Of a DNA stretch of 64,000 bases, positions 15,864-28,154 are shown one piece after another. The stretch is from the NCBI RefSeq assembly GCF_009377195.2, contig NZ_VJXX01000003.1:124001-188000 (forward strand). Direction: 5' to 3'. The position numbers were made by a program, and so were the translations under genes. The stretch is from Arthrobacter bussei (GTDB lineage Bacteria > Actinomycetota > Actinomycetes > Actinomycetales > Micrococcaceae). A model generated the notes under the pieces. That model ran no database searches, had not been told where the DNA came from, and saw nothing but the letters and a program-made list of their open reading frames with translations. Position 1 is the first letter of the stretch, and every line of letters starts with the position of its first letter.

Positions 15864-16466
15864 ATGAACAGCACGCGCCGTACCGTGGCCGCAGCCATCA
15901 CCCTGCTCGCCCTCACCGGGTGCGCCGGGACCGCCGAGCAGGCACCCGCCGCCTCCGCGGATACCCGCCCCTCGCCGGCCAGCTCCTCCGCGGCCGCCGT
16001 CAACATCGAGCGGCCCGCGACGAACGACCTCGTGAAGGAGTCCACCGCCGACGGCGCCCGTGCCTTCCTCTACTACTACTTCGACCTGAAGGCCTACGTC
16101 CTGCAGACCGGGGACGCCGCGGCCATGCTCGAGCACCTCGACGGCGCCTCCTCCGAACAGGCGGAGGCGGAGCGGCTGCAGGGCGTGTACGACGACGGCG
16201 GCTGGGTCCTCGGTGGCCAGCCCAAGGTCGAGAACGTCCTCCTCACCACTCCCGAGGAGGAGGTCGTCGAAGGAGCCGAGGTCACCGCCCTGATCCCGGT
16301 GAACCCCGACGCGTACACCGAGTTCGCCGAGGACGGCTCCGTCGCCGAGCAGCGCCCCTTCTCGCCGGAGGGCACCATCTACACCGCGACCGTCCGGTTC
16401 GCCGACGGTGCGTGGAAGGTCACGTCGCTCGAGGAGACGCCGGACGCGGACCTGCCCGAGGCCTGA
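15864..16466 (+). CDS. DUF6318 family lipoprotein
   Basis: A 200-residue lipoprotein. The signal peptide is MNSTRRTVAAAITLLALTGC with lipobox LTGC (lipidated Cys20), followed by an Ala/Ser/Pro-rich linker to about residue 50. The folded part (55-195) matches DUF6318: ATNDLVKESTADGARAFLYYYFDLKAYVLQTGDAAAMLEHLD, with the YYYFDLxxYxxQTGD pattern, and a C-terminal IYTATVRFADGAWKVTSLEE strand pair typical of an NTF2-like fold. Function unknown; probably extracytoplasmic. It diverges from the amylase gene across a 143-bp region containing the 21-bp palindrome and a TAAGGT box at about 15822, which may be its promoter. Confidence 0.8.
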   Translation: MNSTRRTVAAAITLLALTGCAGTAEQAPAASADTRPSPASSSAAAVNIERPATNDLVKESTADGARAFLYYYFDLKAYVLQTGDAAAMLEHLDGASSEQAEAERLQGVYDDGGWVLGGQPKVENVLLTTPEEEVVEGAEVTALIPVNPDAYTEFAEDGSVAEQRPFSPEGTIYTATVRFADGAWKVTSLEETPDADLPEA

Positions 16467-16475
16467 TCACCACGA

Positions 16476-16511
16476 CGGGAGGGTGCGACCCACGCGGGAG
16501 GCACCCTCCCG
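16476..16511. terminator. Hairpin between convergent genes
   Basis: Eleven-base perfect arms (CGGGAGGGTGC and its complement) around a 14-base loop, between the DUF6318 stop at 16466 and the MFS stop at 16530. It can serve both genes. There is no strong T run on either side. Confidence 0.5.
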
Positions 16512-16529
16512 CCTGCCAGGAGCCGCCCG

Positions 16530-17882
16530 TCAGCGTAGTTTGGCGGCGCGGGTCTCGGGGGCGTTGAACGCCATGAAGAGGACGGCCAGCAGCACCAGGC
16601 CGCCCGTCAGCGCGAAGGTGAGCGGCAGGCCGAGGTAGGGCCAGAGGAGGCTGCCGAAGATCAGCGGGACGAGACCGGCGCCGATGCGCGAGATGGTCGA
16701 GGCCCAGCCGAAGCCGCTGCCACGCAGGTCGGTCGGATACAGCTCCGACACGTACGTATAGAGCACCGGGATGGCCACCTGCACCACGAAGCCGAACGCC
16801 AGCAGCCACGCGGTCGCGACGGCGGGGAGCTCGAGCGTCAGCGCGAACACCACGAGGAGCGCCGCGGACCCGGGACCCGTGATCGCGAGCAGCCACTTGC
16901 GGCCCACGCGCTCCACCAGCAGCGCGGCCGCGATCACGCCGAGGAAGCCGACGCCGGTCATGAACGTGGTGGTGATGAAGGCGACGGACTGCGCGTACCC
17001 GGAGGCGATGAGGATGCGCGGCATCCAGGTCAGTGCGCCGTAGTACACCAGCAGGATCGTGAGGAAGAGGCTCCAGGCGGTCAGGGTGATGCGCCAGTTG
17101 TACCGCCACAGACCCGTCAGCTGCCCGGAGATGCTGCCGATCGAGAGCTTCGGCGTCTCCTCGGGCTCGGGCAGGCGCCACTCGCGCTGCCCGCCGCCCG
17201 TCCGGGCGACGAGTTCGTCGATGACGGCTCGCGCCTCCTCGCGCCGCCCCCGCTGGACGAGGTAGAGAGGGGACTCGGGCACCCCGCGCCGTACCCAGAA
17301 CACGAGCAGGGCGGGGAGCACCATGACGAGCATCGCGTAGCGCCACTCACCCGTCTGCGCCACGACCGCCGTCGTCACCACGCCGCAGAGGAAGGCTCCG
17401 ATGGGCCACCAGGCGTCCATCGCCGTCAGGACACGCCCGCGCTGGCGCCGCGGCGTGAACTCCCCGACCAGCGCATAGTCCACCGGGATGCAGCCACCCA
17501 GGCCGAAGCCAGCGAGGAAGCGGAAGATGCAGAACCACACGATGTCCGGGGAGAAGGCGCCGAGGACGGTGAAGACCGAGAAGACGAGCAGCGTCAGGGT
17601 GAAGGCCCGCTTCCGGCCGATGAGGTCCGCCACCGACCCCCATGCGAAGGCACCGACGGCCATCCCGATCAGGTTCGAGGTGGCGATCCACGCCGACTGG
17701 CCGGACGTCAGGCCCCAGTCGCCGATCAGCAGGGGGATCAGGTAGGCATTGAGGGTCACGTCCCACGCGTCGAACATGAAGCCGAGGCCGCCGATCAGGA
17801 AGATCTTTCCCTGGACCTTCCAGCGCCAGGGAAGGTCCTGGACCACTTGGTCGCCGGTGGGGAGCTGCGTATTGATGCTCAT
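16530..17882 (-). CDS. MFS transporter, sugar-porter/NiaP-like
   Basis: A 450-residue major facilitator with twelve predicted helices. Motifs: GFMFDAWDVTLNAYLIPLL in helix 1, the loop 2-3 signature GSVADLIGRKRAF (about 86-98), RFLAGFGLGGCIPVDYALVGEF in helices 4-5, PESPLYLVQRGR after helix 6, the repeated VERVGRKW in the second half, and ELYPTDLRGSGFGWASTISRIGA in helix 10. The helix-1 Asp and helix-4 signature resemble aromatic-acid and niacin carriers (NiaP/YdjE type) more than sugar porters. ATG 17882 has AAGG upstream. The substrate is unknown and the neighbours give no hint. Confidence 0.83.
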   Translation of the reverse strand: MSINTQLPTGDQVVQDLPWRWKVQGKIFLIGGLGFMFDAWDVTLNAYLIPLLIGDWGLTSGQSAWIATSNLIGMAVGAFAWGSVADLIGRKRAFTLTLLVFSVFTVLGAFSPDIVWFCIFRFLAGFGLGGCIPVDYALVGEFTPRRQRGRVLTAMDAWWPIGAFLCGVVTTAVVAQTGEWRYAMLVMVLPALLVFWVRRGVPESPLYLVQRGRREEARAVIDELVARTGGGQREWRLPEPEETPKLSIGSISGQLTGLWRYNWRITLTAWSLFLTILLVYYGALTWMPRILIASGYAQSVAFITTTFMTGVGFLGVIAAALLVERVGRKWLLAITGPGSAALLVVFALTLELPAVATAWLLAFGFVVQVAIPVLYTYVSELYPTDLRGSGFGWASTISRIGAGLVPLIFGSLLWPYLGLPLTFALTGGLVLLAVLFMAFNAPETRAAKLR

Positions 17883-17950
17883 GATGCCTTCGTGGAGGGG
17901 CCGGATACTGCAGAAACTGTACCGCCGCCGGTGGGAGCGGACTGCCGGAT

Positions 17951-18059
17951 GGCCGACGTCGTTCCTTGCCCGGGATCGGCGCCCTCTGTGCCCCGGTTGG
18001 GCCGAGAGGACAGACACGACCATCGTTGGCCCGCTGCACCGGTTATTTCTGTCCTCTCG
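17951..18059. repeat. Inverted-repeat element, copy A
   Basis: Starts with GGCCGACGTCGTTCCTT and contains the 12-base inverted repeat CGAGAGGACAGA (18003-18014) / TCTGTCCTCTCG (18048-18059) around a 33-base loop. Closely related to copy B just downstream and to copy C at 19231. It lies in the 337-bp gap between the MFS and DUF559 genes, which holds no other gene I can see. Confidence 0.75.
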
Positions 18060-18064
18060 ACGAC

Positions 18065-18150
18065 GGCCGACGTCGTTCCTTCCCCCGGGTTGGGCCGAGA
18101 GGACAGACGTGACCGCCGAGGGAGTCCTGCACCGGCTATTTCTGTCCTCT
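18065..18150. repeat. Inverted-repeat element, copy B
   Basis: Same opening as copy A (GGCCGACGTCGTTCCTT, 18065-18081). AGAGGACAGA (18098-18107) is paired with TCTGTCCTCT (18141-18150). The internal CTGCACCGG(T/C)TATT segment is also shared with copy A, so the two are diverged direct duplicates about 110 bases apart. Confidence 0.75.
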
Positions 18151-18219
18151 GGATGCCGATCATCCCGCCGACCCTGTGGAGAACGTCGATGCGCCGACGC
18201 GCGGGCGCACGATGGATCG

Positions 18220-19164
18220 ATGCCGACCGACCCCTACGCAACGGCCCTGCTGAATCTGACCTCGAAGCGGTGCTTCTCCGTGGAGGCGGCCCGTGACCTC
18301 GGTATCCCCGCCCGGGTGCTCCGCCGCGCGCTCTACCGGCGCGCAACACGGAGCCTCCGTGTCCTCGATGCTGCACCCGCCGACCTGTCCGACGTCGTTG
18401 CCTGCCTCGGATCGCTGACGCCGGGCACGGTCGCGAGCCACCAGACGGCTGCGGTCCTGTGGGGGTTGCCGCTTCCACGCCGGTCAGTGGACGAACTGCT
18501 GCATCTCACCCGATCGACCGGATGCTCGCGGCCGCGCAGGGCCGGCGTCGTGGGTCACGTCGCGAGACTGGGCCCGGGCGACGTCGTCACGGCGTACGGG
18601 GTGCCGCTCACCTCGCCCGAACGCACGTGGTGCGACCTGGCCGCGACACTTCCACTTGCGGACCTCGTTGCACTGGGAGACGCGCTGCTTCGCCGATGGG
18701 ATGCTCCACGACGGCCCGCAGCCATCAACGAACCGGACCCTCTCAGCAGCGTTGATGCGCTGGCGGCAGCCCTTGCCCGGAGATCTGGCGCGCGGGGTAC
18801 GGCTACCGCGCGCAAGGCGCTGCCGCTCCTCCGATCGGGAGTCGACTCCGCGCCGGAGAGCCTGCTCCGGTTGCTCATCGTCGATGCAGGCCTGCCTGAA
18901 CTAGACGTGAACCAGTGGATCCTGGACACCGCCGGGCGCCGCGTGTCGCGACCGGATCTGCAGTACCGCGCACGTCGCATCGCCCTCGAGTACGAAGGGG
19001 AACACCACCTCACCGACCCTCGTCAGTGGGCCCGGGACATCGAGCGGGACGACCGCCTGCGGGCACTCGGGTGGATCGTGCTGCGCTTCACGAGGAGACA
19101 TCTAGGGGCAGGCCGTGACGACGGGTTGGAGCGGATCCGGCAGGCGCTGGCGCTGCGAGCGTGA
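18220..19164 (+). CDS. AbiEi-like N-terminal domain plus DUF559 nuclease-like domain protein
   Basis: A 314-residue protein. The N-terminal part (residues 1-60) resembles the winged-helix domain of AbiEi-type antitoxins (SVEAARDLGIPARVLRRAL, then RATRSLRVL). The middle has TPGTVASHQTAAVLWGLPLP and YGVPLTSPERTWCDLAATL. The C-terminal 100 residues match DUF559, a Vsr-like restriction-endonuclease fold: RRVSRPDLQYRARRIALEYEGEHH, with candidate catalytic D and E residues, then WARDIERDDRLRALGWIVLRFT. Such single-gene proteins are common in actinobacteria without a partner toxin; function is not established. ATG 18220 is preceded by no strong ribosome site. Inverted-repeat elements lie on both sides. 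Confidence 0.78.
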   Translation: MPTDPYATALLNLTSKRCFSVEAARDLGIPARVLRRALYRRATRSLRVLDAAPADLSDVVACLGSLTPGTVASHQTAAVLWGLPLPRRSVDELLHLTRSTGCSRPRRAGVVGHVARLGPGDVVTAYGVPLTSPERTWCDLAATLPLADLVALGDALLRRWDAPRRPAAINEPDPLSSVDALAAALARRSGARGTATARKALPLLRSGVDSAPESLLRLLIVDAGLPELDVNQWILDTAGRRVSRPDLQYRARRIALEYEGEHHLTDPRQWARDIERDDRLRALGWIVLRFTRRHLGAGRDDGLERIRQALALRA

Positions 19165-19230
19165 CCCGCGGCACCGACGTCGGCGATTTCCGTGTGCTCC
19201 CGTATCGACGCTTGCTCGCCATGGACGACT

Positions 19231-19277
19231 GGACAGAAAAGACCGGGGAACAACGTCTTTGCCGGTCATTTCTGTCC
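19231..19277. repeat. Inverted-repeat element, copy C (opposite orientation)
   Basis: GGACAGAAA (19231-19239) and TTTCTGTCC (19269-19277) enclose a segment with GGAACAACGT, the reverse complement of the ACGTYGTTCC block of copies A and B. The element is therefore in the other orientation, downstream of the DUF559 gene. The remainder of 19165-19491 holds only the likely purH promoter region, around 19443. Confidence 0.65.
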
Positions 19278-19491
19278 TTTCGACGCCCAGCCCGGCGGGA
19301 GGAACCCGCCGCGGGGAACCCTGCCGAATTCGACACCCGGCCGGGAGGTAGACGCTCGGCGCGAGACCCGCACCTTGACGCTCGCCGCGGGTAGGCCGGA
19401 AACGGTCCCGCCGCCCCCTTCATTCGATGCCGGGAGCGGCGCCTATACACTTGTGGGCGACCCCCAGCGAAGCAATGTGACGGAGATCTGC

Positions 19492-21096
19492 GTGAGCCTG
19501 ACCCACCTCGACCGTGTCCCCATCCGCCGAGCACTGATCTCGGTATTCGACAAGACCGGTCTGGAGGAGCTGGCGCAGGGCCTGCACCGCGCCGGCGTCG
19601 CCATCGTCTCGACCGGCTCGACGGCGCAGCGCATCGCCGCAGCGGGGGTGCCCGTGACCGAGGTATCCGAGGTCACCGGGTTCCAGGAGACGCTCGACGG
19701 CCGGGTCAAGACCCTCCATCCGAAGGTGCACGCCGGGATCCTCGCCGATCGTCGCCGCCAGGAGCACATCGACCAGCTCGCCGAGCTCGACATCGAGGCG
19801 TTCGACCTCGTCGTCGTCAACCTCTACCCCTTCGTCGAGACCGTGCGGTCCGGCGCTGAGCCGGACGCCGTCGTCGAGCAGATCGACATCGGCGGACCCG
19901 CTATGGTCCGCTCCGCCGCGAAGAACCACCCCTCGGTCGCGATCGTCGTGGACCCCGCGCGGTATGCGGACGTCGTCACGGCCGCCGGTGAGGGCGGCTT
20001 CGATCTCACGGCACGACGCCGGCTGGCCGCGCTCGCCTTCGCCCACACCGCGGCCTACGACACCGCCGTCGCCTCCTGGACGGCCGAGCAGTTCGACACG
20101 GACGAGGAAGCCTTCACCTTCCCGGGGTACGCCGGTCTCGCCCTCGAGCGGTCCGAGGTACTGCGCTACGGCGAGAACCCGCACCAGCAGGCCGCGCTGT
20201 ACGTCGAGAAGGGAGCCACGCCCGGCATCGCCCAGGCCGACCAGCTCCACGGCAAGGCCATGAGCTACAACAACTTCGTGGATGCCGACGCCGCGCTGCG
20301 CGCCGCCTTCGACTTCGACGAGCCCGCCGTCGCGATCATCAAGCACGCCAACCCGTGCGGTGTGGCCGTCGGGAGCGCGGACGCGGAGGATCCGATCGCG
20401 GACGCCCATGCCAAGGCGCACGCCTGCGACCCCGTGTCGGCGTTCGGCGGTGTGATCGCCGCGAACCGCGAGGTGACCGCGCGCATGGCCGCCACCGTGA
20501 AGGACATCTTCACCGAGGTCGTCATCGCTCCCGCCTTCTCCGAGGAAGCCGTGGAGATCCTCTCGCAGAAGAAGAACATCCGCCTCCTGACGCTGCCCGA
20601 CGGCTACGGCCGCAACCCGGTCGAGTTCCGGCAGGTGTCCGGGGGAGTGCTCATGCAGGTCGCGGACACGCTCGACGCCGACGGCGACGACCCCGCACGC
20701 TGGACGCTCGCCGCCGGTGAGGCTGCCGACGCGGCGACCCTCGCGGACCTCGCCTTCGCCTGGAAGGCCTGCCGCGCCGCGAAGTCGAACGCCATCCTGC
20801 TTGCGTCCGACGGCGCGTCCGTCGGAGTGGGCATGGGCCAGGTCAATCGCGTGGACTCCTGCCGCCTCGCCGTCGAGCGGGCCAATTCCCTCGCAGGGAC
20901 CGAGCGGGCCCGCGGGTCCGTCGCCGCGTCCGACGCCTTCTTCCCCTTCGCCGACGGACTGCAGATCCTGCTCGACGCCGGTGTCCGCGCCGTGGTCCAG
21001 CCGGGCGGCTCGGTGCGCGACCAGGAGGTCATCGACGCGGCGAACGCAGCCGGGGTCACGCTGTACCTGACCGGAGCCCGTCACTTCTTCCACTGA
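19492..21096 (+). CDS. purH: Bifunctional AICAR formyltransferase / IMP cyclohydrolase
   Basis: PurH performs the last two steps of IMP synthesis, formylating AICAR with 10-formyl-THF and closing the ring. The 534-residue length is normal. The N-terminal MGS-like cyclohydrolase domain (1-195) has [28 protein letters not shown] and [15 protein letters not shown]. The transformylase part carries [22 protein letters not shown], the catalytic Lys-His in KHANPCGVA (from residue 284), [11 protein letters not shown] and C-terminal [12 protein letters not shown] 19492 has GGAG six bases upstream; GTG 19477 is an alternative. A TATACA-like -10 lies at about 19444. Confidence 0.96.
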   Translation: MSLTHLDRVPIRRALISVFDKTGLEELAQGLHRAGVAIVSTGSTAQRIAAAGVPVTEVSEVTGFQETLDGRVKTLHPKVHAGILADRRRQEHIDQLAELDIEAFDLVVVNLYPFVETVRSGAEPDAVVEQIDIGGPAMVRSAAKNHPSVAIVVDPARYADVVTAAGEGGFDLTARRRLAALAFAHTAAYDTAVASWTAEQFDTDEEAFTFPGYAGLALERSEVLRYGENPHQQAALYVEKGATPGIAQADQLHGKAMSYNNFVDADAALRAAFDFDEPAVAIIKHANPCGVAVGSADAEDPIADAHAKAHACDPVSAFGGVIAANREVTARMAATVKDIFTEVVIAPAFSEEAVEILSQKKNIRLLTLPDGYGRNPVEFRQVSGGVLMQVADTLDADGDDPARWTLAAGEAADAATLADLAFAWKACRAAKSNAILLASDGASVGVGMGQVNRVDSCRLAVERANSLAGTERARGSVAASDAFFPFADGLQILLDAGVRAVVQPGGSVRDQEVIDAANAAGVTLYLTGARHFFH

Positions 21097-21104
21097 CGCC
21101 TGAA

Positions 21105-21140
21105 CGGGTCGCCTGGCGGACACCACCGCGCGGCGACCCG
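21105..21140 (+). terminator. Weak hairpin downstream of purH
   Basis: Nine-base arms CGGGTCGCC and its complement with an 18-base loop, eight bases after the purH stop. No T run follows. A modest terminator candidate. Confidence 0.35.
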
Positions 21141-21183
21141 CGCCCGTCAACGCCGCCGTTCCGGGGCGCATACCGTTAGGTGA

Positions 21184-23490
<2,307 letters not shown>

Positions 23491-23510
23491 CCCCCCACGG
23501 AGGGATCGAC

Positions 23511-23547
23511 AGCCGGTGGTCCGCTTTTGCGGACCACTGGCTTCTTC
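23511..23547 (+). terminator. Intrinsic terminator of icd
   Basis: A 14-base stem (AGCCGGTGGTCCGC against GCGGACCACTGGCT, one G-U pair) with a TTTT loop, followed by TCTTCG. It starts 20 bases after the icd stop. Confidence 0.8.
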
Positions 23548-23560
23548 GTGAAACCCGTCA

Positions 23561-23590
23561 TTTACACGCCGCACTCCGCGGGTCTATGGT
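23561..23590 (+). promoter_or_regulatory. Sigma-70-like promoter of the surface-protein pair
   Basis: TTTACA (23561-23566) and TATGGT (23585-23590) are separated by 18 bases. The expected transcript start is about 30 bases ahead of the ATG at 23625. It is one of the better consensus matches in the window. Confidence 0.5.
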
Positions 23591-23624
23591 TGCACCACGG
23601 TCTCAGCCTGGGGGTGAATGTGCG

Positions 23625-24707
23625 ATGAAGATGCGAAAGCGTCGGTCTCTCGCTACCTCTGTGCGGGTCTCACTCCTCGCCGGCGCCGGTGCCCTCGGAT
23701 GGATGGCCCTCGGTGCGTCGGGCGCCTCCGCCGCCGACCTCCCCGCGGAGCGCGGCCTGCTCGGATCCGTGACGGACGTCGTCGAGACGACGGCGGCTCC
23801 CGCCCTCGCTGCTGTCACAGAGCCCGCTGCCCCGCTGGCGGCTGCGACAGGTCTGCAGCAGACACGCGTTCTTCCGCTCGTCGATGACGTCGCCGCCCGT
23901 GTGCCCCAGCTTCTCTCGGAGCCCGTCGGCTCGGTGCTGACACCCGTCACGACGACGGTGGACGGGACGCTTGCGCAGGTGCCCGTCATCGGACAGATCA
24001 TTCCGACAGGAACCGTCACGGGGATCACCACTCCGGTGACCGGCATCGTGGACGGTGCCGTGGGTGGTGTCGTCGAGCCCGTGCTCGGGGTAGTCGCTCC
24101 CGTCACGGAAATCGTGGCCCCCGTGGTCGAGGTGCTCCCCGTACCGGTGGCAGTGCCGCCGATCGCCGTGCTGCCGATCACTGATCCGGCGTCCCCGGTC
24201 GTGAACGCTCCGGTCGCCGTCGTGCCGCAGACGCCCGTCGCCACCGAACCGGTTGAAGCCGTCGCCGTTCCGGCGCCTGCCCTGCCGGATGCAGGCCTCG
24301 CGCAGATTCCGGTCACCGGCGCGGTCGATTCCATTCTCGCTCCGAACTCGATCGAAGCCCGGCCGGCTCTCGGTGCGGCCGGCTCGCTTCCCACGTATCT
24401 CGTCCCCGCGACCCCGGAATCGACCGTTATTGAGCGCCTGGTCGAGCCACTCACCAGCGCTGCAGGCGCGACCCTGACCGCCTTGGTCGCCTCGACCGAC
24501 GGAACGTCCGGGGCCCTCCCGACCGTCCTCTCGTCCTTCTTCGGCGGGACGTCGTCCATGACGGGTGCGGGCTCGGCGGCGCCGCTCGCGGCACTCTCCG
24601 CAGGAGCGTTCCTCGTCGTCCTCCTGTTGACCGGGCGGCGCGGTCACCCTGCGAACGCTGACCTTCCGTCCGGACCCAGTTTCGATCCCGGCTCTTCTCC
24701 CGATTAG
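23625..24707 (+). CDS. Val/Pro-rich secreted protein with C-terminal membrane anchor
   Basis: A 360-residue exported protein of no family I can name. The signal peptide runs from residue 1 to about 37 (basic MKMRKRRS, then a hydrophobic stretch, ending ASGASAADL). The mature part lacks cysteine. It is built of short Val/Pro/Ile-rich repeats of PV-x-x-V spacing (for example TTPVTGIVDGAVGGVVEPV, about 135-155), likely extended beta or amyloid-prone. A C-terminal helix (PLAALSAGAFLVVLLL) with RRG and a 20-residue polar tail follows; no LPXTG-like motif precedes it. It is transcribed just ahead of the chaplin-like gene (87-base gap), and both mature proteins begin with a similar AADL, suggesting a shared surface role. 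Confidence 0.6.
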   Translation: MKMRKRRSLATSVRVSLLAGAGALGWMALGASGASAADLPAERGLLGSVTDVVETTAAPALAAVTEPAAPLAAATGLQQTRVLPLVDDVAARVPQLLSEPVGSVLTPVTTTVDGTLAQVPVIGQIIPTGTVTGITTPVTGIVDGAVGGVVEPVLGVVAPVTEIVAPVVEVLPVPVAVPPIAVLPITDPASPVVNAPVAVVPQTPVATEPVEAVAVPAPALPDAGLAQIPVTGAVDSILAPNSIEARPALGAAGSLPTYLVPATPESTVIERLVEPLTSAAGATLTALVASTDGTSGALPTVLSSFFGGTSSMTGAGSAAPLAALSAGAFLVVLLLTGRRGHPANADLPSGPSFDPGSSPD

Positions 24708-24794
24708 TGGTGGCCTCGCCGCGCCTTCGCGCGCGGCTGACGGCTCACGGTGCCACACGCACCTCCACACCACTTTCATCATCAGGAGAACATC

Positions 24795-26648
<1,854 letters not shown>

Positions 26649-26672
26649 GCGGAACCGCGAGGACGAACGAAA

Positions 26673-26710
26673 GGACGGGCCCCGGCAGCAGTGGCTGCAG
26701 GGGCCCGTCC
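26673..26710. terminator. Strong hairpin between convergent genes
   Basis: Perfect 11-base arms GGACGGGCCCC and its complement, with a smaller GCAGC/GCTGC hairpin inside. It starts 24 bases after the chaplin-like gene and 18 bases beyond the oxidoreductase stop, so it can end both transcripts. Confidence 0.7.
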
Positions 26711-26728
26711 TCCGGCGCGCCGTCTGAG

Positions 26729-27808
26729 TCAGGCGTCGTCGTTGGCGTACCGGAGCCCGATCTGCGCCCGGACGTCATCCAGCAGGTGCATGGTCCTGAG
26801 AGTGTCACTGATCGGCATCGTCGGGCTCTCCGTCAGGCCCTCCTGGATGCAGCGGGTCACCTCGCGCAGCTCGTAGGTGTACCCAGCGCCCACCTGCTCG
26901 AAGTGCTCCACGCGGACCTCGTTGTGCCCTGCACTGATCGTCAGTTCCCTGGGGTTGTGGAGCGGCCCGCCGCCGGTCTTCAGCCAGCCCTTGGACCCGC
27001 AGACGGTGGCCTGACCCGGGCAGGACGCGATGAACGACGACGACAGCTGCGCATAGGCTCCGTTCCCGTAGCTGAGCGTGACCGCAGCCTGCAGGTCGAC
27101 GCCGTCGTCGTTCAGGGTGCCCACCGCAGACACGGAATCGGGGAAGCCGAGCGAACCGAGGGCCCAGGTCAGCGGGTACACGGTGAGGTCGAGGAGGGCG
27201 CCGCCTCCGGCCTTCGGATCCCACAGGCGGCTCGTCGGATCGTCCGGTGCGGCGAAGCCCAGATCGCCCTGCACCCACCGGATGTCACCGAGCTCGCCCG
27301 CGTGGATGATCTCCCAGGCGCGGTTCACGCTCGGCAGGAAGCGGGTCCACACCGCCTCCATCATGAACAGTCCGCGTTCAGCGGCGAGGGCGGCGAGTTC
27401 CTCGGCCTCGGCGGCGTTGATGGTGAACGGCTTCTCGCACAGGACGTGCTTGCCGCCGGTCAGCGCAGCCTTCGCGACGTCGTAGTGCTGCCCGTGCGGC
27501 GTGGTGATGTAGACGACGTCGACGTCCGGGTCATCCACGAGGCGCTGGTAGCCGGCAACGTCGCCGTCATTGCCGTAGCTGGTGGCGAAGCCGAAGCGCT
27601 CGGCGAAGGCTGCCGCGCTCTCGGCATTACGGGAGCTGACCGCGTGGAGCACGGCATCCTCGAGCAGGGCGATGTCCGCCGTGACCTTGGAGGCGATGCC
27701 ACCGGTGGCGATGACGCCCCACTTCAGGGGTCGGCCCGTCGCCGTGATCGGGCTGGGGGCGCCTGCTTCCGCGCAGGGGGGAACGGCGATTCTGGTCTGT
27801 GGGTTCAT
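26729..27808 (-). CDS. Gfo/Idh/MocA family oxidoreductase
   Basis: A 359-residue NAD(P)-dependent sugar or polyol dehydrogenase. The Rossmann domain (about 30-155) opens KWGVIATGGIASKVTADI; the family's VYITTPHGQHYDVAKAAL and GKHVLCEKPFTIN carry the conserved catalytic-site Lys of the EKP motif (about residue 127). The C-terminal substrate domain has GGGALLDLTVYPLTWAL, with D-x-x-x-Y/P as in this family. N-terminal residues 1-28 look like an unconserved extension. ATG 27808 has GAGG upstream. It lies beside the sugar ABC operon (same strand, downstream of its terminator), so involvement in the same sugar's metabolism is possible but not shown. Confidence 0.87.
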   Translation of the reverse strand: MNPQTRIAVPPCAEAGAPSPITATGRPLKWGVIATGGIASKVTADIALLEDAVLHAVSSRNAESAAAFAERFGFATSYGNDGDVAGYQRLVDDPDVDVVYITTPHGQHYDVAKAALTGGKHVLCEKPFTINAAEAEELAALAAERGLFMMEAVWTRFLPSVNRAWEIIHAGELGDIRWVQGDLGFAAPDDPTSRLWDPKAGGGALLDLTVYPLTWALGSLGFPDSVSAVGTLNDDGVDLQAAVTLSYGNGAYAQLSSSFIASCPGQATVCGSKGWLKTGGGPLHNPRELTISAGHNEVRVEHFEQVGAGYTYELREVTRCIQEGLTESPTMPISDTLRTMHLLDDVRAQIGLRYANDDA

Positions 27809-27814
27809 GGACCT

Positions 27815-28080
27815 ATCCTCGCCGCTGGCGGGTGCCGCGTCCATCGACCGGCGCCGGATGACGCTCCGGGACGGGCGGGAGTGAGTTGCTGACGCGTGGT
27901 CACGAAGGCGATGATCGCCCGCGGGACACCGAGACCGATACTCACCACGGCGAGGACGCCCGCGATCGACGACGGCGATCGACGACGCGGCCAGGCCGCC
28001 GACACCGAGGGCGCGGCTCAGCGTCGCCGGGCGGAGGTCAGGATGGGCGGCGAGGAACCGCACTCCTGCGCTCCATCCCC
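27815..28080 (-). pseudogene. Remnant of a membrane protein broken by a 13-bp duplication
   Basis: Reading leftward from 28080, one frame gives VRFLAAHPDLRPATLSRALG then GVGGLAASS. After two tandem copies of a 13-base unit (27962-27974 and 27975-27987), the sense continues in a different frame as SIAGVLAVVSIGLGVPRAII and then AFVTTRQQL. Removing one copy joins them into one hydrophobic stretch with normal actinobacterial codon use. The N-terminus is missing and I cannot name the family. It occupies most of the 346-bp gap between two genes. Confidence 0.35.
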
Positions 28081-28091
28081 TCCGGAAAGGA

Positions 28092-28126
28092 CAAAAAAGA
28101 TGCCCCGGCCGAAGCCGGGGCATCTT
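28092..28126 (-). terminator. Intrinsic terminator of the sugar ABC operon
   Basis: On the minus strand: a 13-base perfect stem (AAGATGCCCCGGC) with TTCG tetraloop, then TTTTTTG. It is 28 bases past the binding-protein stop. Textbook form, and the clearest terminator in the window. Confidence 0.92.
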
Positions 28127-28154
28127 CTCAGTACTGCTGTTGCTCGAACCTCGA

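Noticed and set aside
12946-15867. A very long open frame on the plus strand opposite the amylase gene
   Set aside because: High-GC codon bias on one strand leaves the opposite frame open. The translation is Val/Gly/Arg/Asp-rich without domains, while the minus strand encodes a complete GH13 enzyme with signal peptide and catalytic residues.
18220-19164. Complete type IV toxin-antitoxin or restriction system around the DUF559 gene
   Set aside because: No AbiEii-like toxin, methyltransferase or other defence gene is adjacent; a single gene does not make the system.
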